This document shows, piece after piece, positions 1 through 11,634 of a stretch of DNA of 64,000 bases. Both the position numbers and the translations under genes were made by a program. A model generated the notes under the pieces. The model had not been told where the DNA came from. It saw nothing but the letters and a program-made list of their open reading frames with translations, and made no database searches. Every line of letters starts with the position of its first letter. Positions within the stretch are counted from its first letter, which is position 1. The stretch comes from Cylicocyclus nassatus (taxonomy: Eukaryota; Nematoda; Chromadorea; Rhabditida; Strongylidae): contig CATQJL010000305.1 of NCBI GenBank assembly GCA_958299035.1, forward strand, positions 33,803,733 to 33,867,732. The letters are read 5' to 3'.

Positions 1-2078
1 CCCGGCCAAATCGACACAACGCAGACATTTTTCGACTAGAAATTGTGAAGTTTCACAACTGAGACAGCATAACGTAGAAATCATTAAATCTACACCTTGA
101 GTTAAAATGCCATGTCTGCCGACATTCTATCTAATGCCTGCTTTCCAATACCGTACTGTACGTTGAAAAGTACCTAAATCTACTCTATGTCGAAACGCAG
201 TGATGCCTGTCCTACCTACCTAAGACCACCTGGTGAACTGATGTTGACGATGGGACCTTTATCATTCTTTGTCATCAATCGAGCCGCATAAACAGAACAG
301 TAGTAGTGATTTCTGAATTGTTAAGATATCAAAAGAAACAGGACACTTCACTCTTTGGTAGGTCATATAATACAGGTGTCAGTTCGGTGTAAAATCATGC
401 TTGTTTTCGCTAAAATGCCGTGACTTTGCCAAACTAAGTATTTTTTAGTGCTGAAAGACATGTTCTTTCGACAAAACAGCATCAACTGAACCCCAGCTCG
501 ATAAATCTGGTAACGCCAATGGTTACAGACTTAAAACTAAAAGATTTTGCTGACAAGTCTACATCGATATACATTATCACTTCTCATAAAGGTGATGAGA
601 TACAGAAGTATCTCTTAAATAGCAAGCAAAGCAATAGGCAGAGACGTAATTTCCTTTAAAAAGTCTTGCAGGATATTCTAGACAGTGAATTGAATTTAGC
701 TTTTTCATCTGTATTCGTAAGACCATCATCACCCAAATTTGAAGCTTTGCGTTTTTTCCTCTATCACGAAGCAAAACCAGTTGACGAGTAAAGGTAACAA
801 ACTGCTCCAGTATCAGTATCATAAAACAGAGCACTCTGCGCATTTGCTGTTTTCTCGAAATTCCTAGAGATTCAAATTTTGTGGCGGTCTCTAAATTTGG
901 CTTTCTCGTATCACTGCCATGACAGACCAAAGTGTATATTACTAAGTAGTCTGACAACAGCTGTTCTTTTTTAAAGTTTCGATTCTTATACTTTGAGTTT
1001 CTGGCCAAAAGTTGAACGATAAAAATTTTTTGCTCCAAAAGTCTTAGATATTTTTCATAATTGGTGATATTAAAAGGATGGAGCACAGAAGTGGAGCAAG
1101 AACGTATAAGGAAGATCATACAAAAATTGACATAGTCTGTGCAGCTTTGTCAAAAAAGCAGTTATTATTAGAAAGAAAAAAGGGTGGCTTTAAAAATGCT
1201 TCACGAGAAATATACGCGGATTAATTCTGCATCGACCCAATACCTACGAATTGAAGTGACATGGAAATAAATTAGGCTTTACCTTAATCCTACGTTGTTG
1301 ACTTCGTCCCCATCTCAGGAGGGCATTCATAGAATTTCTTATTCTCCGATTCCACAATTGCCTAAAAAAAGGTGTCAGTCAAGGCAGTGCAGAAGATAGG
1401 GCAAATCTGTTGATTATAACACCCCCTCTATATTATGACTGCCGAGTGTTTATACTTATAAGACGCATTGCTACAAGTAGTAGTATAGAATGACTACGTC
1501 AGGAACATAAGGTCGTTTTAGCAGTTTTATCTATATTTGTTTATTATTATTCTATTTTACCTTCGCAGCTGAAAAGGCATTATTGACCAGGATGTCCAGT
1601 TGACCATTATAATCCCTTTCAATTCTCTCGAAGAAGTGCTTTACTTCTTCCATATTCGAATGATCAACGTAAGCTGCTATTCCTTTACCACCGCAGTCGG
1701 TTATTTCTGAAAATATGACAAATTTCCAGGTGTGGACATAAAAATTATGTTGGACACCTCTTGCCGCTTTTTCCAAACTTGGAAGATAATTGTCGGTGGC
1801 TGCGTCACTGTGCTCCGGTTCTCTTCCGGTCACATAGACCGTTGCTCCAGCCTGGCCAAGTTGCAGTGCTAGTCCACGGCCTAGTGAAATGAAGGTCATA
1901 TTTATCATTGGAGAAAAAAGGTGCGAAGTTACGATTTACACTGTACCCATTCGGTCCTTATCACATACACTTGTAAAGCAACAACACTCCTTTTCCATAA
2001 TTTTTAGATGGCTGTAACAGACTTACCGATTCCCCTCGACGCACCCGTAACCACAGCTATTTGTCCTTTGAGTGCCAT
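1..2078 (-). pseudogene. DHRS1-like short-chain dehydrogenase/reductase, disrupted, 3' end off window
   Basis: Seven exons can be read on the minus strand: 2078-2027, 1880-1758, 1706-1561, 1361-1283, 312-220, 173-96 and 35-1, each with GT/AG borders and matching phases. Exon 1 carries the NAD(P)-binding motif TGASRGIG after a start MALKGQIAVV; exons 2-3 give ATVYVTGR and LDILVNNAFS; exon 5 gives YYCSVYAARLM and IVNISSPGG; exon 6 keeps the YGIGK active-site Tyr/Lys; exon 7 ends in VVSIWPG at the window edge. This order is that of DHRS1-type SDR enzymes, which reduce carbonyl substrates with NAD(P)H. Three lesions are visible: one base missing near 1312 (after the codons for PPEM), one base missing in a T run near 165, and a TAA in frame near 104. 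It is either a pseudogene or a real gene with consensus errors; the intact splice sites and conserved residues between lesions favour recent damage or error. Family call is firm, inactivity less so. Confidence 0.85.
577..1119 (-). other. Unassigned 180-codon open frame inside SDR intron 4
   Basis: An open frame of 180 codons lies on the same strand as the SDR gene, wholly inside its fourth intron (1282-313). It is long for AT-rich intron DNA. I recognise no domain; the translation is rich in Leu, Lys and Arg with a hydrophobic stretch near residues 95-110. It may be a decayed mobile-element remnant or chance. Confidence 0.15.
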
Positions 2079-2163
2079 TCTGGTATGGAAACAATGCAAC
2101 TATTCCATAAAATACACTGAATAATACGAAGTTCTGTGGATAAAAAGAAAGAAGGAAGCCAAA

Positions 2164-2272
2164 GGCTGGGTTCACACTGATCCATAAGTTCCAGAACAGC
2201 TCCAGCACAGCGCACAATTCGAGTGCCGTGCTGAAACTGTTCCGGAACTTGCGAATCGGAATGAACCCAGCC
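2164..2272. mobile_element. Short inverted-repeat element (MITE), GGCTGGGTTCA termini
   Basis: A 109-bp unit bounded by GGCTGGGTTCACACTGATCC and its approximate inverse ending TGAACCCAGCC, lying just upstream of the SDR start codon. The arms pair through most of the element. A larger relative with TGGGTTCATACTGATCC termini lies at 59822-60412. Confidence 0.7.
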
Positions 2273-2865
2273 AAAATTTGCATCGGACAGAAGGGGAATC
2301 AAAGCAGTCTCTTGCAGGGAACAACTATTTACGATCGCAGCTGCAAATAATTGTTGTTGGTCAGAATACAACAAAAAGTCTTGCACGAGATGAATTCATT
2401 TCATGGAATTCGTTATGGCACGAAAGATTGAAACTTAAAGCATCACTGCTGAAAAATTCGGTAAACTAGCATCGTATCCTTATGAATATTTATTGTGTAA
2501 GAGAATAGAGAGTGTCACAATACTAATTCATGATCTTGGCTGGTTTTTGCAAAAAGGCTAAATCTGTCATTTTCCATATGTGAGCATTATTTCGGAGCTT
2601 CTTAAAAGTAAGTGGTAGACAAAAAAGAAGAAATCACGATGACGATGCTTGTTCGACACTTGGAAATGGAAGAACGATGAGAAAGAAGCGAATGAAGCCT
2701 CAATCAGAAGACATGAACAAAAAATCAGAAATGTTTGGATTCTCGCTGTACTCTCATGCGGAAAACACTTGATTCTTTGAAGCGCGAAGAATAAAACAAA
2801 GAAAAACATTAGACTAAGCAAAGCTGGTTATCCTCTTTTGAGTTATGCGAACTCACTGAATTTGG

Positions 2866-3391
2866 TTAGGAACATTGGCAACCAAAGAAAATGTAAACAA
2901 CTAAAGGACATTGAATGCTAGAACTTGCAAGAAACAAATTTTCTTACACATTTTACTTAACTGGGACTGGCGCAAAAAGTTCACGGTCTTTGAATACTAT
3001 ATGGCATGATTTGCATAGGTGATAAGTTGAAAGCTATGAAGTGAAGGATACCTGGCGAATGAGGCCATTCAGAAGGAAATATAACATTAGATGCACTAAT
3101 AATGCCAAACCAGAACGAGACTGTGATATTTTCTCCTAGTTGCTGTTTCAGGTTTGTAGAGAGCGTTTTCCTGCTTCGCATACTAAAATTGAATAAAACA
3201 TATTGCTTCACCAATTTTCCATAATGACATTAAGACATCAGCCGAGAGAATGGAATGAGATTGATTTTGGTATTACCTGGAATCATGCGATTTCACCTGA
3301 AAAGGGAACGCTCCTAAGTTCTCTTCAAGAAAGTTTTGCATAGCGTTCTACGGTATGCGTCTTGTTATCACCAGGAGTTATTTTCTCAAAT
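2866..3391 (-). CDS. Possible exons of an unrecognised gene
   Basis: Four minus-strand segments with splice-like borders keep one frame: 3391-3352 (FEKITPGDNKTHT), 3296-3277 (a 20-nt exon), 3182-3052 (contains LGENITVSFWFGIIS) and 2900-2866, ending at a TAA. Acceptors read TACATAG, TTTTCAG, TTTTAG and CCTTTAG; the phases at all three junctions agree. The third segment has a hydrophobic stretch that could be membrane-embedded. I do not recognise the family, cannot place a start, and two of the donors are weak. The gene would lie upstream of the SDR gene on the same strand. Confidence 0.3.
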
Positions 3392-3749
3392 CTATGTAAA
3401 AAGAAAGAAATGGCAGTGTTATAAAAAACCTAAGTTAACGATAACAGGATACGATAACAGGTTCTCGAAATTTGTGATGACAATCGAGTGCGATAATATC
3501 AGAAGCTTTATCAATGGGTCAACAAGAAAAGAAGATGAAGCTTTTTATACTGTAACGAATGCCTGCTATAATAGAAAGTCGAAAATTACTGATTGAAAAA
3601 AGTTTATAAAAATTCTATTGCGAAGATAAGTTGAATAGACGTAAAACATCTTCAGCCGCGATTAGAACAAGGAGTGCAGTAGAACTGGTAAGGATCGAGC
3701 AAAAAAACAAGGTTACCGGCACAGCTGACCGTAACTGTCTGATGAAAAC

Positions 3750-5960
3750 AAGAATGGTAATTTATTTATTTATTTATTTTATTTATTTGTGCATAGGGAT
3801 GCCCCTATGAAAAGAAAACAAACAAACAACAACAACAAAAAACAAAAAACAAAACAGTCAACACCACAGCACACAAACAAAAAGTGTTAGTGTGCTTTCA
3901 GGTAGCCTCTCAAAACTTTTTTGAACATTGCGAGTTTAGCCACGAACATTCTCTTCCTCAAAAGTATATCTACATCATGTGCCACTCGGCACGTGAAAAA
4001 GTATCTTCTGACATTTCGCCTAGCCTTTGGTAACACAAGCTTTCTAAGTCCACCTCTAGTATTCGAGGATCTAGTCACAAAAAAGTTACTCAAATCGAGC
4101 TTGTATGTTCCAAATATTATTTTGTGCACCGTGATAAGATCGAATTTCTTTCTTCTATAAGCAAGACTTGAGAGCCCAAGATTTGCATTACGGACTTGAC
4201 TGCATGGTATTTGATCATAATTGAAACCAACCGTCCTAATCAGTAACTTTCTTGTGAAACTATTTTGTACTTTCTCCAAGTAGTTGATTGCCTTTTGGGT
4301 ATGTGGACTATAAATGACGGTACCATATTCCAACATCGGTCTAATAAAGGTCTTGTAAGCCTTCAAAAGAATATTAGGATCTGTACAGGACAAACCTCTG
4401 CACAAATTGTAAATTGCCACCGTAGCCTTGTCTGCAATTACTTTACAATGCTCATCAAACGAAAGACTACTTGTGATCAGAAACCCCAAGAAGAAAACGT
4501 GCAATTGACATGGACCATGAATGTCCTCTCACTCAAGAAAGCTTCAATCCAAGCTACAGTCCGTGGATGTATTCCTACGGCTATAAGTTTGGAAATCAAC
4601 TTACTGTGAGGGAGTTTGTCAAACGCTTTCGTAAAATCTAAATAAATCACTACTCAATAAAAATCAATCAGTCACTAAGGTCAATACTCTCACCTTTATC
4701 TAATTGTACTGTCCAAACATTGACAGCTTGTAGCATAGCGGTAACAGTAGATTTACCGCTTTGGAACCCATGTTTTATTTATTTATTTATTTATTCAATA
4801 TGCATAGAGCGTGCCATAATTGGAACAAAGAGCAAAATACGTAGAGCATGAACAGTAAAAAAATAACAAAACATCCCCAAAAGCTCAAGTCCAGCTCCGT
4901 GAGTAAAAGGAGGTTAAGCCTGTAGACCGTGTATAAATATCAGTGCAGATGCTCGGCGGAGTCTGTCCCATGCCCCCTGCTTGTAGCAAAAGTGTGCTAC
5001 AAGTGTGTGTGTTGCTCACTTGCTATTACCTTATAAGTCTCTAAATGCTTTACAATATGCCTTTTCAATATTTTCTCAAATAGTCTAGCGAAAATAGATG
5101 TTATGCTAACTGGTAGATAGTTTTCTGGACTAGTAAGAGGCTTTTTCTTAGGAATAGGTCTGACAAAAGACACACGCCAGCGATCCGGAATTTCTGCGCG
5201 CATCATGCTTAAATTGAAAATGTATTGAAGCGGCCCACCCAGTATATCTGCTATTGATTTGATAAAACGTAATTGTAGGAAATCAGGCGTGATTGAAGTT
5301 GACTTAGGCCACTTCATCAGTATTTGATAGATGTCTTCACTCCTGAACCATATTCCATCAGTCATACTTTGGTAACTTGGAGCACTTTCAATTTCACTTT
5401 CATCGTTCTCTTCAACAAATGTTTTGGCGAAAAAGTCTGCAAAATATTCCGCTTTATCTCCATCATTGCATATAACTTCCCCACTATCTCTCTGCAAAAC
5501 CACCAGCTCTCTTCTACCTTTGAGTCTCGAATTGATCAGTTTATAAAACGCTGATCTCTCTCCGGATTTAATTACTCTTCTCTCAACAGAAACATATTTT
5601 TTAAGCAGTTTGGTAAATTTGTTATTCAATCTACAAAATTTGTCATAGTCTCTAATATTTTTACTAGTAGCCGCCAGTAATGCGCAACTTGGTTTTGGAA
5701 AATGCTCGTCAGGTTTTTCTGTGCTATTCCACTTCATGTAACCCAAACAAACAGAAACTTGATTTTGTTTTAACTAAACCTAAAAGTTTATTCCAAACGC
5801 TGATTAAAGAAATGGTGTTGAATTCGTATTTGTGACTTTTTCGTACGATGTGACCGCCATGAGATGTCATTGTCGAATGTGATATTGTGATTAACATGCC
5901 AAAGAAGCCTTCTGTACTAAGTAACGACGAATTTTGAGCTTCAGAACACATATCATAATA
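3750..5960 (-). mobile_element. Decayed non-LTR retrotransposon (LINE), minus strand
   Basis: The element reads right to left and ends at 3750-3800 in an (AAAT)n-type tail (TTTATTTATT on the plus strand), the usual 3' end of CR1/Jockey-like LINEs. Minus-strand segments give reverse transcriptase pieces in order. 5746-4997 holds the upstream RT region, ending in PENYLPVSITSIFARLFEKI. About 4770-4510 holds SGKSTVTAMLQAVN and, in another frame, the catalytic-region motif YLDFTKAFD. 4504-3887 is the C-terminal region with the LINE signature RPMLEYGTVIYSP. Frames are interrupted by stops and shifts, so the copy is inactive. No endonuclease domain was recognised to the right of 5750, suggesting 5' truncation. 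Confidence 0.85.
4776..5007 (-). mobile_element. Second LINE 3' fragment nested in the first
   Basis: About 230 bp splits the RT frame of the host LINE exactly between the codons for SEQH and those for GFQSGKS. The insert begins with its own T-rich tail (TTTATTTATTTATTTATTC) followed by TGCATAGAGCGTGCC, which resembles the start of the host's own 3' end at 3783-3805. It therefore looks like a heavily 5'-truncated copy of a related LINE that jumped into an older copy. Confidence 0.65.
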
Positions 5961-6137
5961 CTGCTCTAACTCCGCAAAAGTGTCCCACCATAAAGAACAT
6001 TTTTGTCGAGCAAGAAACTCGGTGCAGCAAATTTCAAGAACTTTTCACTCGGTGAAATTCTACCTTTTCTTTCTTAGCAGTGCCCCAGTTTTCGCAACAC
6101 AGTTCCTTTGAATGCTGTACAATTTAATCATCGATAT
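5961..6137. other. Short AT-rich interval between LINE and MITE
   Basis: No gene or repeat boundary seen. Confidence 0.3.
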
Positions 6138-6550
6138 GGATAATTATGCCTCGTTACTGCGCCAGCTCTTTTCCGAAAAATCTTAACTGTGATAATGCCT
6201 CCTGATGCGTAGCTAGTGTTCTTTACAAAAATAGGTCTCATTGCCTCAATAAGGTCACTGTTTTTGGTTTCGTAGCATTTTTTTTCACAGAAAGTAAAAG
6301 AAATTTAGTAAAAAGCCTATTCTTAAAGCAGTCTATCGTAAATATATGAATGATATTACATATGGAGTATACGCATTGAGTAGCAACAAAACTTTGAGCA
6401 ACGTTTGTGTCTTTCTAGCTACAGCAGGAACTAGAGAATGACATAGAGTAGGATAGACATTTTTGGGTCATTATATGTAACTTAATATGTGAGTCTAAAC
6501 ACTATCCGCAACCGGGAAAGAGCTGACGCAGTAACGAGGCATAATTATCC
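6138..6550. mobile_element. Inverted-repeat element with GGATAATTATGCC termini
   Basis: A 413-bp unit whose left end GGATAATTATGCCTCGTTAC is matched by an inverse GTAACGAGGCATAATTATCC at the right end, with pairing continuing through about 34 bp (including CGCCAGCTCTTT opposite AAAGAGCTGACG). No coding sequence inside. Non-autonomous DNA transposon; superfamily not determined. Confidence 0.75.
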
Positions 6551-7115
6551 ACTTCCTAAAAATAACTAAATTCTACAGCACACGTGGTAACTCCTGAGTA
6601 AAGATCCTTCAATGTAACAAATGGCAGAAGTGTCAACTACTAACCATTACATAGCCAGGTTGAAGGAGACAAGGTTTAAAAGAGACCAACTGAAAATGAG
6701 CAGGTTCCAATCTCACAAGTCGTCAGGTAGCCCAATGGTGTGCACTACGCATATTGGGTCACAAATGACTCGACGACACACTAACATTTTAGGGGATTAA
6801 CTATAGGAAATGAAACCCTTTTTTTACCGTTCATTGTACATAAAATGAATGTTAACGTCCTCAATGTTGTGATGTCAGCTTCAGATATGTTCTATGGCGA
6901 GATCTTCATTGAAACGCCCTTGTTGTGGACGACGTTCGCCTAGAAACAACAATCATCATTTTTCTCTCACACAACAAATACCTACATGAAATTTAGCGAA
7001 TAGAAATGGAGTAAGAGCAATACTATAAGCACACAAACGATCTCATTTTTTCCTCGTTCACAAGACGATAATGGACAACAAGGTACCTTTTTTCCATAAT
7101 TTGCAGCTTGCATCA
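6551..7115. other. Gene-free interval
   Basis: AT-rich DNA with scattered stops in all frames. I see no exon, RNA gene or clear repeat unit here. Confidence 0.4.
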
Positions 7116-7123
7116 CTTATCGC

Positions 7124-8467
7124 CAGGGTCGAGCAAGAGGTGTGGCGCACAAGAGCCGGATACGACCTTCCTTATCTTCTGTCTCAATACCCCCCCCCCC
7201 CCCCCACCAGCATTATCGTTTGCCCCCCCCCCCCCCCCTAGGCATGACATAAAAGTTCTACCAGCATAATTAGGCACATATTTGTAATTATCATGTCAAA
7301 TAACCACCATGGGCCAAGTTTTAGCAAATTCTAGGGTTTACAATATTGGACCACGCGAGTGAAGTGATCATTTTCAAACATGATTAACTATGTTTCGAAA
7401 GTGAATTAGCTATTTTTTTGGTACTCAGTACAAAGCAATGCTCCCTATTTATCCAAACCATGAAACCTGCTTCAAATAGCCATTAAACTATGGAATTAGA
7501 AGCAGGCCAACTCGTTCATCCTATTTTTCGCTTCCAGCGGCTGCGTTTTCACTAGCTTTTATTCAGAGCGAAGAAAATGAATCAGGCCCAAATTACTCTA
7601 ATGAAAATTACAAGGCTCGGGCTATCAGACTATATGCATTTTGTTCGCTAAAATTCTTTTCGGAGGCAAGTTATTGGGTGTGGCACAATCCCTAAAAAGC
7701 TGTGGCGCCACACCTTTTTAGGGGTTGTGCCATACCCCATTAACTTACCTTCAAAGCATTCAAATCTCCGTCTTTTTTATATTATTGCTATTGCTAAAAA
7801 TTCTTGTCCACATAGCAGAAATTTCATTCAGAATTTCCTCTTAGGGAAAGATATGGTTGTTTTTCCTTAGCTAAGCAAATGGAAAACACTGCAAAAATAC
7901 TGGATTTCGGTAATATGCGCGGTGTGCACTACTACGTGAATCGCAAGAAAGGCGGCAAGAACAAGCATATTCGATAGCCTGGTTCTCGTAACTCTCACAA
8001 AAGTAATTCGAGTCTGATTGGTCTTCTTTAGTCTGAGAAAGTGAAAACGAAAAATGGGACAAACGAAATCCTGGTCCGCTCATAATTCCAGAGTTTGGAG
8101 GTTAGTTGAAGTAGGATTCCTAATGCGACCAGAGAGCGACCAGAGAAAGTAGTAGTTTGTAATGAGTGCAAAAAGAAGTTACTCATCTTCGAAACAAAGT
8201 TAACATGTTCAAAAAATGTCCACCTCGCTTGAGTGTCCCGAAATTTGAAAACCACAAAATTCGCTGAAACTCGGCCCAAAGGGATTATTTGACATTCTAA
8301 TCACGAAAACGATGCTCCTATGATTTCAGGATTCTTTAGTATCCTTACTGTGCGCGTCATCATGTCGCCAACATCACTATCACCTCGATAACGATACCCC
8401 CCTCCCGCCCTCTTCCTGACTCCTCTACGACCCCAAAGGGGTGGCGTGCCACACCTCCACGACACTG
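7124..8467. mobile_element. hAT-like non-autonomous element, 8-bp target duplication
   Basis: The left end CAGGGTCGAGC and right end CACGACACTG (inverse CAGTGTCGTG) are flanked by the same 8 bp, CTTATCGC, at 7116-7123 and 8468-8475. An 8-bp duplication with CAG-type termini is the hAT signature. Inside are two poly-C runs (about 7191-7206 and 7225-7239) and, near 7675-7750, a palindrome built on TGTGGCACAATCCC / GGGGTTGTGCCA. The same plan, poly-C near the left end and an internal palindrome, recurs at 14415-15532. No transposase was found. Confidence 0.75.
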
Positions 8468-8757
8468 CTTATCGCTGTTCAAATTGTTTCAGGAACGTTG
8501 TGTAAGGTATTGCAATATTTGAAAAAAATCTTGTGAGGATTGGAATTTCTCTGTATGTTTGCGGAAGCTTCTGTTCGTTCATGGAATGTACGAGAGCTGG
8601 ATTGTGCGTAACCAGGCCAAATATTTGAAATTTGCAGTAAATAGTAACAGTTTGTTTGGATTTTACGAATTATGATCACAAAATTCGTGGTCGCATGTAA
8701 AAGGACTGCAACCGAGCACTGACTACCATGTACTTGTTACAGTAAGTTTCGGCCCGC

Positions 8758-8961
8758 ATTAGGCGGAAATTGGATTGGCCGGCGTCCGCCTCGCAACAGC
8801 TCGCGCCGTTTCGCAGCTACAGTACATCATATCGTGCTGAGAACCGAGGTCTGCGTCTCTCCCTTCTCCTCAGTCCCTGCTTGGCAAAATGCTAGCGCTA
8901 TGCGCTCGCGAGACTTCCGGCTGTGCGTACGCGCCCCTCCTTATGGGATGTTCCGCCTAAT
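8758..8961. mobile_element. GC-rich short inverted-repeat element
   Basis: ATTAGGCGGAA at 8758 and its inverse TTCCGCCTAAT ending at 8961 bracket 204 bp of clearly GC-richer DNA (GCGCTATGCGCTCGCGAG and similar). No open frame stands out. Probably a small non-autonomous DNA element. Confidence 0.5.
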
Positions 8962-9305
8962 CCGGGGTGAAACCGATTGTACCTGGCTGTAGAATATGGT
9001 TTCAGCTAGCTCACAAAAATAAGGTGCTGCAGGACAGCGTGCATACAGTTGTCTCCTAAAATAACGCAATCACAAAATCAAAATAGATTCTTGGCAACAA
9101 AACTCTGGAAAGAGAAACAGCTCTTTATGCAGTACAAAAATGCTTAGGGAATTGCAATTCAGATCATAATATGCTAATCCTTTGTAAAGCTAAAATATTC
9201 ACATTTTCTCTTATTCGCAATGAAACTTGATCGTTTAGCTTGGCATGCAAATCATGAACACGAATAATTCGAATTCGAAAGTGTTATAAGTAGACGGCAA
9301 AAGCT

Positions 9306-9698
9306 ATGAAAATGATCTTCCCAGTGTCCACTAAGATGGTAAGTCGATAAATTGAGGTATGCTGTTGCCAAGGGTTTGACTGCAGAATTTGCAGAACATA
9401 TTGGTGTGGCTTTTGGCAGCTACGCATTTTTTCGGATGCACTATGGCAGATGATGATGTTAGTGAATTTTTCAATGGATATTTATCGAAACTTCCTTCAG
9501 CACGCGCCAGTGACACATATTCTAACCAAGCGAGCAATGTACTATAGTCCATATGCGATGTATCCGTCAAGCCAGGGAGCATATCCTAACATGCCATATG
9601 GAATTCCGGTGAACCCGAACCCGGGGTATACCATAGGGCGATTCCACGTTAGTCCTACTATGTTTCCTCATTGGAATCCCAACTGGTCACGACATTGA
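9306..9698 (+). CDS. Small secreted Tyr/Pro-rich protein gene with one frameshift
   Basis: Exon 1 (9306-9338) starts MKMIFPVSTKM and ends ATG|GTAAGT. A 47-nt intron ends TGACTGCAG, and exon 2 resumes in phase at 9386 with NLQNILVWLLAATHFFGC, a convincing signal peptide. MADDDVSEFFNGYLSKL follows. At about 9535 the frame must move by one base; without a shift the protein stops at 9542. The shifted frame continues MYYSPYAMYPSSQGAYPN and ends in NPNWSRH with TGA at 9696-9698. Its Tyr/Pro/Asn-rich composition differs from chance translation. A donor GTAAGT at about 9702 and an acceptor TTGTTGCAG at about 9832 suggest a 3'UTR intron. Family unknown. The shift may be a mutation or a one-base consensus error. 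Confidence 0.5.
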
Positions 9699-9832
9699 AA
9701 TGTAAGTGAAATTTTAGCCTTTTGACGCGTATAACAAGAGATTTTAAGTTTATAATAGTAATAACTATATGTTAAAAAATAGCAAAGAACACTAGAATTT
9801 TGCTGCTTCATACGTTTTTGTTATTGTTGCAG

Positions 9833-10693
9833 ATAGGCTGTCAGCGCGATGTTACTCTTCAGTTGTTCGGAAAGTCTTGCTGACGCGTGAAATTATGTGA
9901 TTTTTGGCAGATGTTAGAATGATATTACTCTGCGCCCCATAACGTTCTCTACCCCCGTTGAAAAATTTGCAATGTAACAGTTTTTATCAAAGACTTCGCA
10001 TTTGATAGCTTCAATTTCTTCTTACCCTTTGGATGGTACGAAATGTAGTCATAGCATGAACTGAAGTGGAAATATCCTGTACAAGATGAGCACCACGTTG
10101 GTTAGTGGATTTCAGACTTTTCGAGACGGTCGAGGCAAGCATACTCTCAATCCAATAACCTGATTGGAATCTTCTCATAAGAATTTCGCTAATAAAAATT
10201 GACGTTGTCGTTCTCGTACTGTACTTGCTCGACTTCCCTAAATCACAATCAGGTTCGACAGAATCGATTCTGTAAATTTTATCAAACGCATTTTTTTGGC
10301 TACCAACAAGTCGCAATTGGGGAGTTTTCAGTTGAGAATTGCAGACTGCAGCGGTGTATGCCAATAATAGAACACATACATGATTATCAAAGTCCAACGC
10401 CAAAGAATTTTATGTACATTTTTAGCCATATGCAAGGGGCGTAATGTGGTCAAAATTGCGAAATGGTACAGATTCAATACTGACTATGGTTTGGCACGAA
10501 AAAAAAGCTGAACATAGAAGCTTCAAAGTCTTGATGTGATGAAAGACTAGAAGCGAATGAGGGTTCCTCTATGTTCAGTAGAATTTCGAGAAACTAAATT
10601 GGCTAAAATAAATTTCGCAACTCAGCTGTTTAACTTTCCCAACAAGCTGACAAGACTTGATAGACATAAGATGATGTTAGCTTTTCTATTATA
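9833..10693. other. Gene-free interval downstream of the secreted protein gene
   Basis: Presumed 3' untranslated region at the left, then AT-rich DNA. Open frames of up to 130 codons at 10011-10403 (minus) show no recognisable family and no splice support. Confidence 0.35.
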
Positions 10694-11634
10694 TTAGGTT
10701 GTTAAATAAGTCTTGTTACACTTAAATTCTAAGAACGATAACTCATGCACCTCATATTCTTTACAGGGCACCATTCGATAGAGCAAAGCAAGCTCTACAA
10801 GGTGGTATGCAAAAGTTCGCACCAGTTCCGATCCACCGTAACTTTGCATCCAAAATCTGAGTCGCAGTGAAGGCTCAAAAATTGCGAAAAATTCATATCT
10901 CTGTTCAGAAAATCCCTACGAATCTCCAACTTGCTCATAAAAATTGCCCACTATATCAAACAATCATATGCACCGTTGCTGTATTTTTTCTTCATCTAGA
11001 ACTCGAGAAAAGGAAAATTTTTTACTTTTTACAAAAACGAAGCTATGCTGTTTCTATCCATGTAGCTGTATACTACAAGCCCTTAGAAGTATAACCGTAA
11101 ATTTTCAGCTTCCCAGAAGCCCTAGTTTTCGAAAAATACCCAATTTAGCCTTGAAAACCCGAGTGAGAGAAGCTAAATTTGGTATTTTTCGAAAACTAGG
11201 GCTTCTGGGAAGCTGAAAATTCACGGTTATACTGCTAATGGATTGTAATATACAGTTACACAGATAGGAACAGCATAGCTGCGTTTTTGTAAAAACTAAA
11301 AAATTTTCCTTTTCTCGATTTCTAGATGAGAAAAAATACAGCAACGGTGCATATGAGTGTTTGATATAGTGGGCAATTTTTATGAGCAAATTGGAGCTTC
11401 GTAGGACTTTTCTGGGCAAAGATATGAATTTTTCGCAATTTTTGAGCCTTCACTGCGACTCACATTTTGAATGCAAAGTTACGGTCGATCGGAGCTGGTG
11501 CGAACATTTGCACACGACCTTGTAGAGCTTGCTTTGCTCTATCGAATGGTACCCTGTAGCCCTGTAAAGAATATGAGGTGCATGACTTATTGCCGTTAGA
11601 AGTTAATTGTAACAAGACTTATGTAACAACCTAA
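10694..11634. mobile_element. Near-palindromic fold-back element A (mariner-like termini)
   Basis: A 941-bp unit bounded by TTAGGTTGTTAAATAAGTCTTGT and its inverse ACAAGACTTATGTAACAACCTAA, with TA on both sides as expected for Tc1/mariner insertion. The two halves (about 10694-11160 and 11165-11634) are inverse copies over nearly their full length, meeting near 11160 around CTAGTTTTCGAAAAATACC. RNA from it would fold into one long hairpin. Related copies lie at 33347-34185 and 56760-57698. No transposase. Confidence 0.85.

Noticed and set aside
7191..7240. Poly-C runs as possible telomere or regulatory tract
   Set aside because: They are internal to an element with clean 8-bp duplications and recur in its relatives, so they belong to the transposon.
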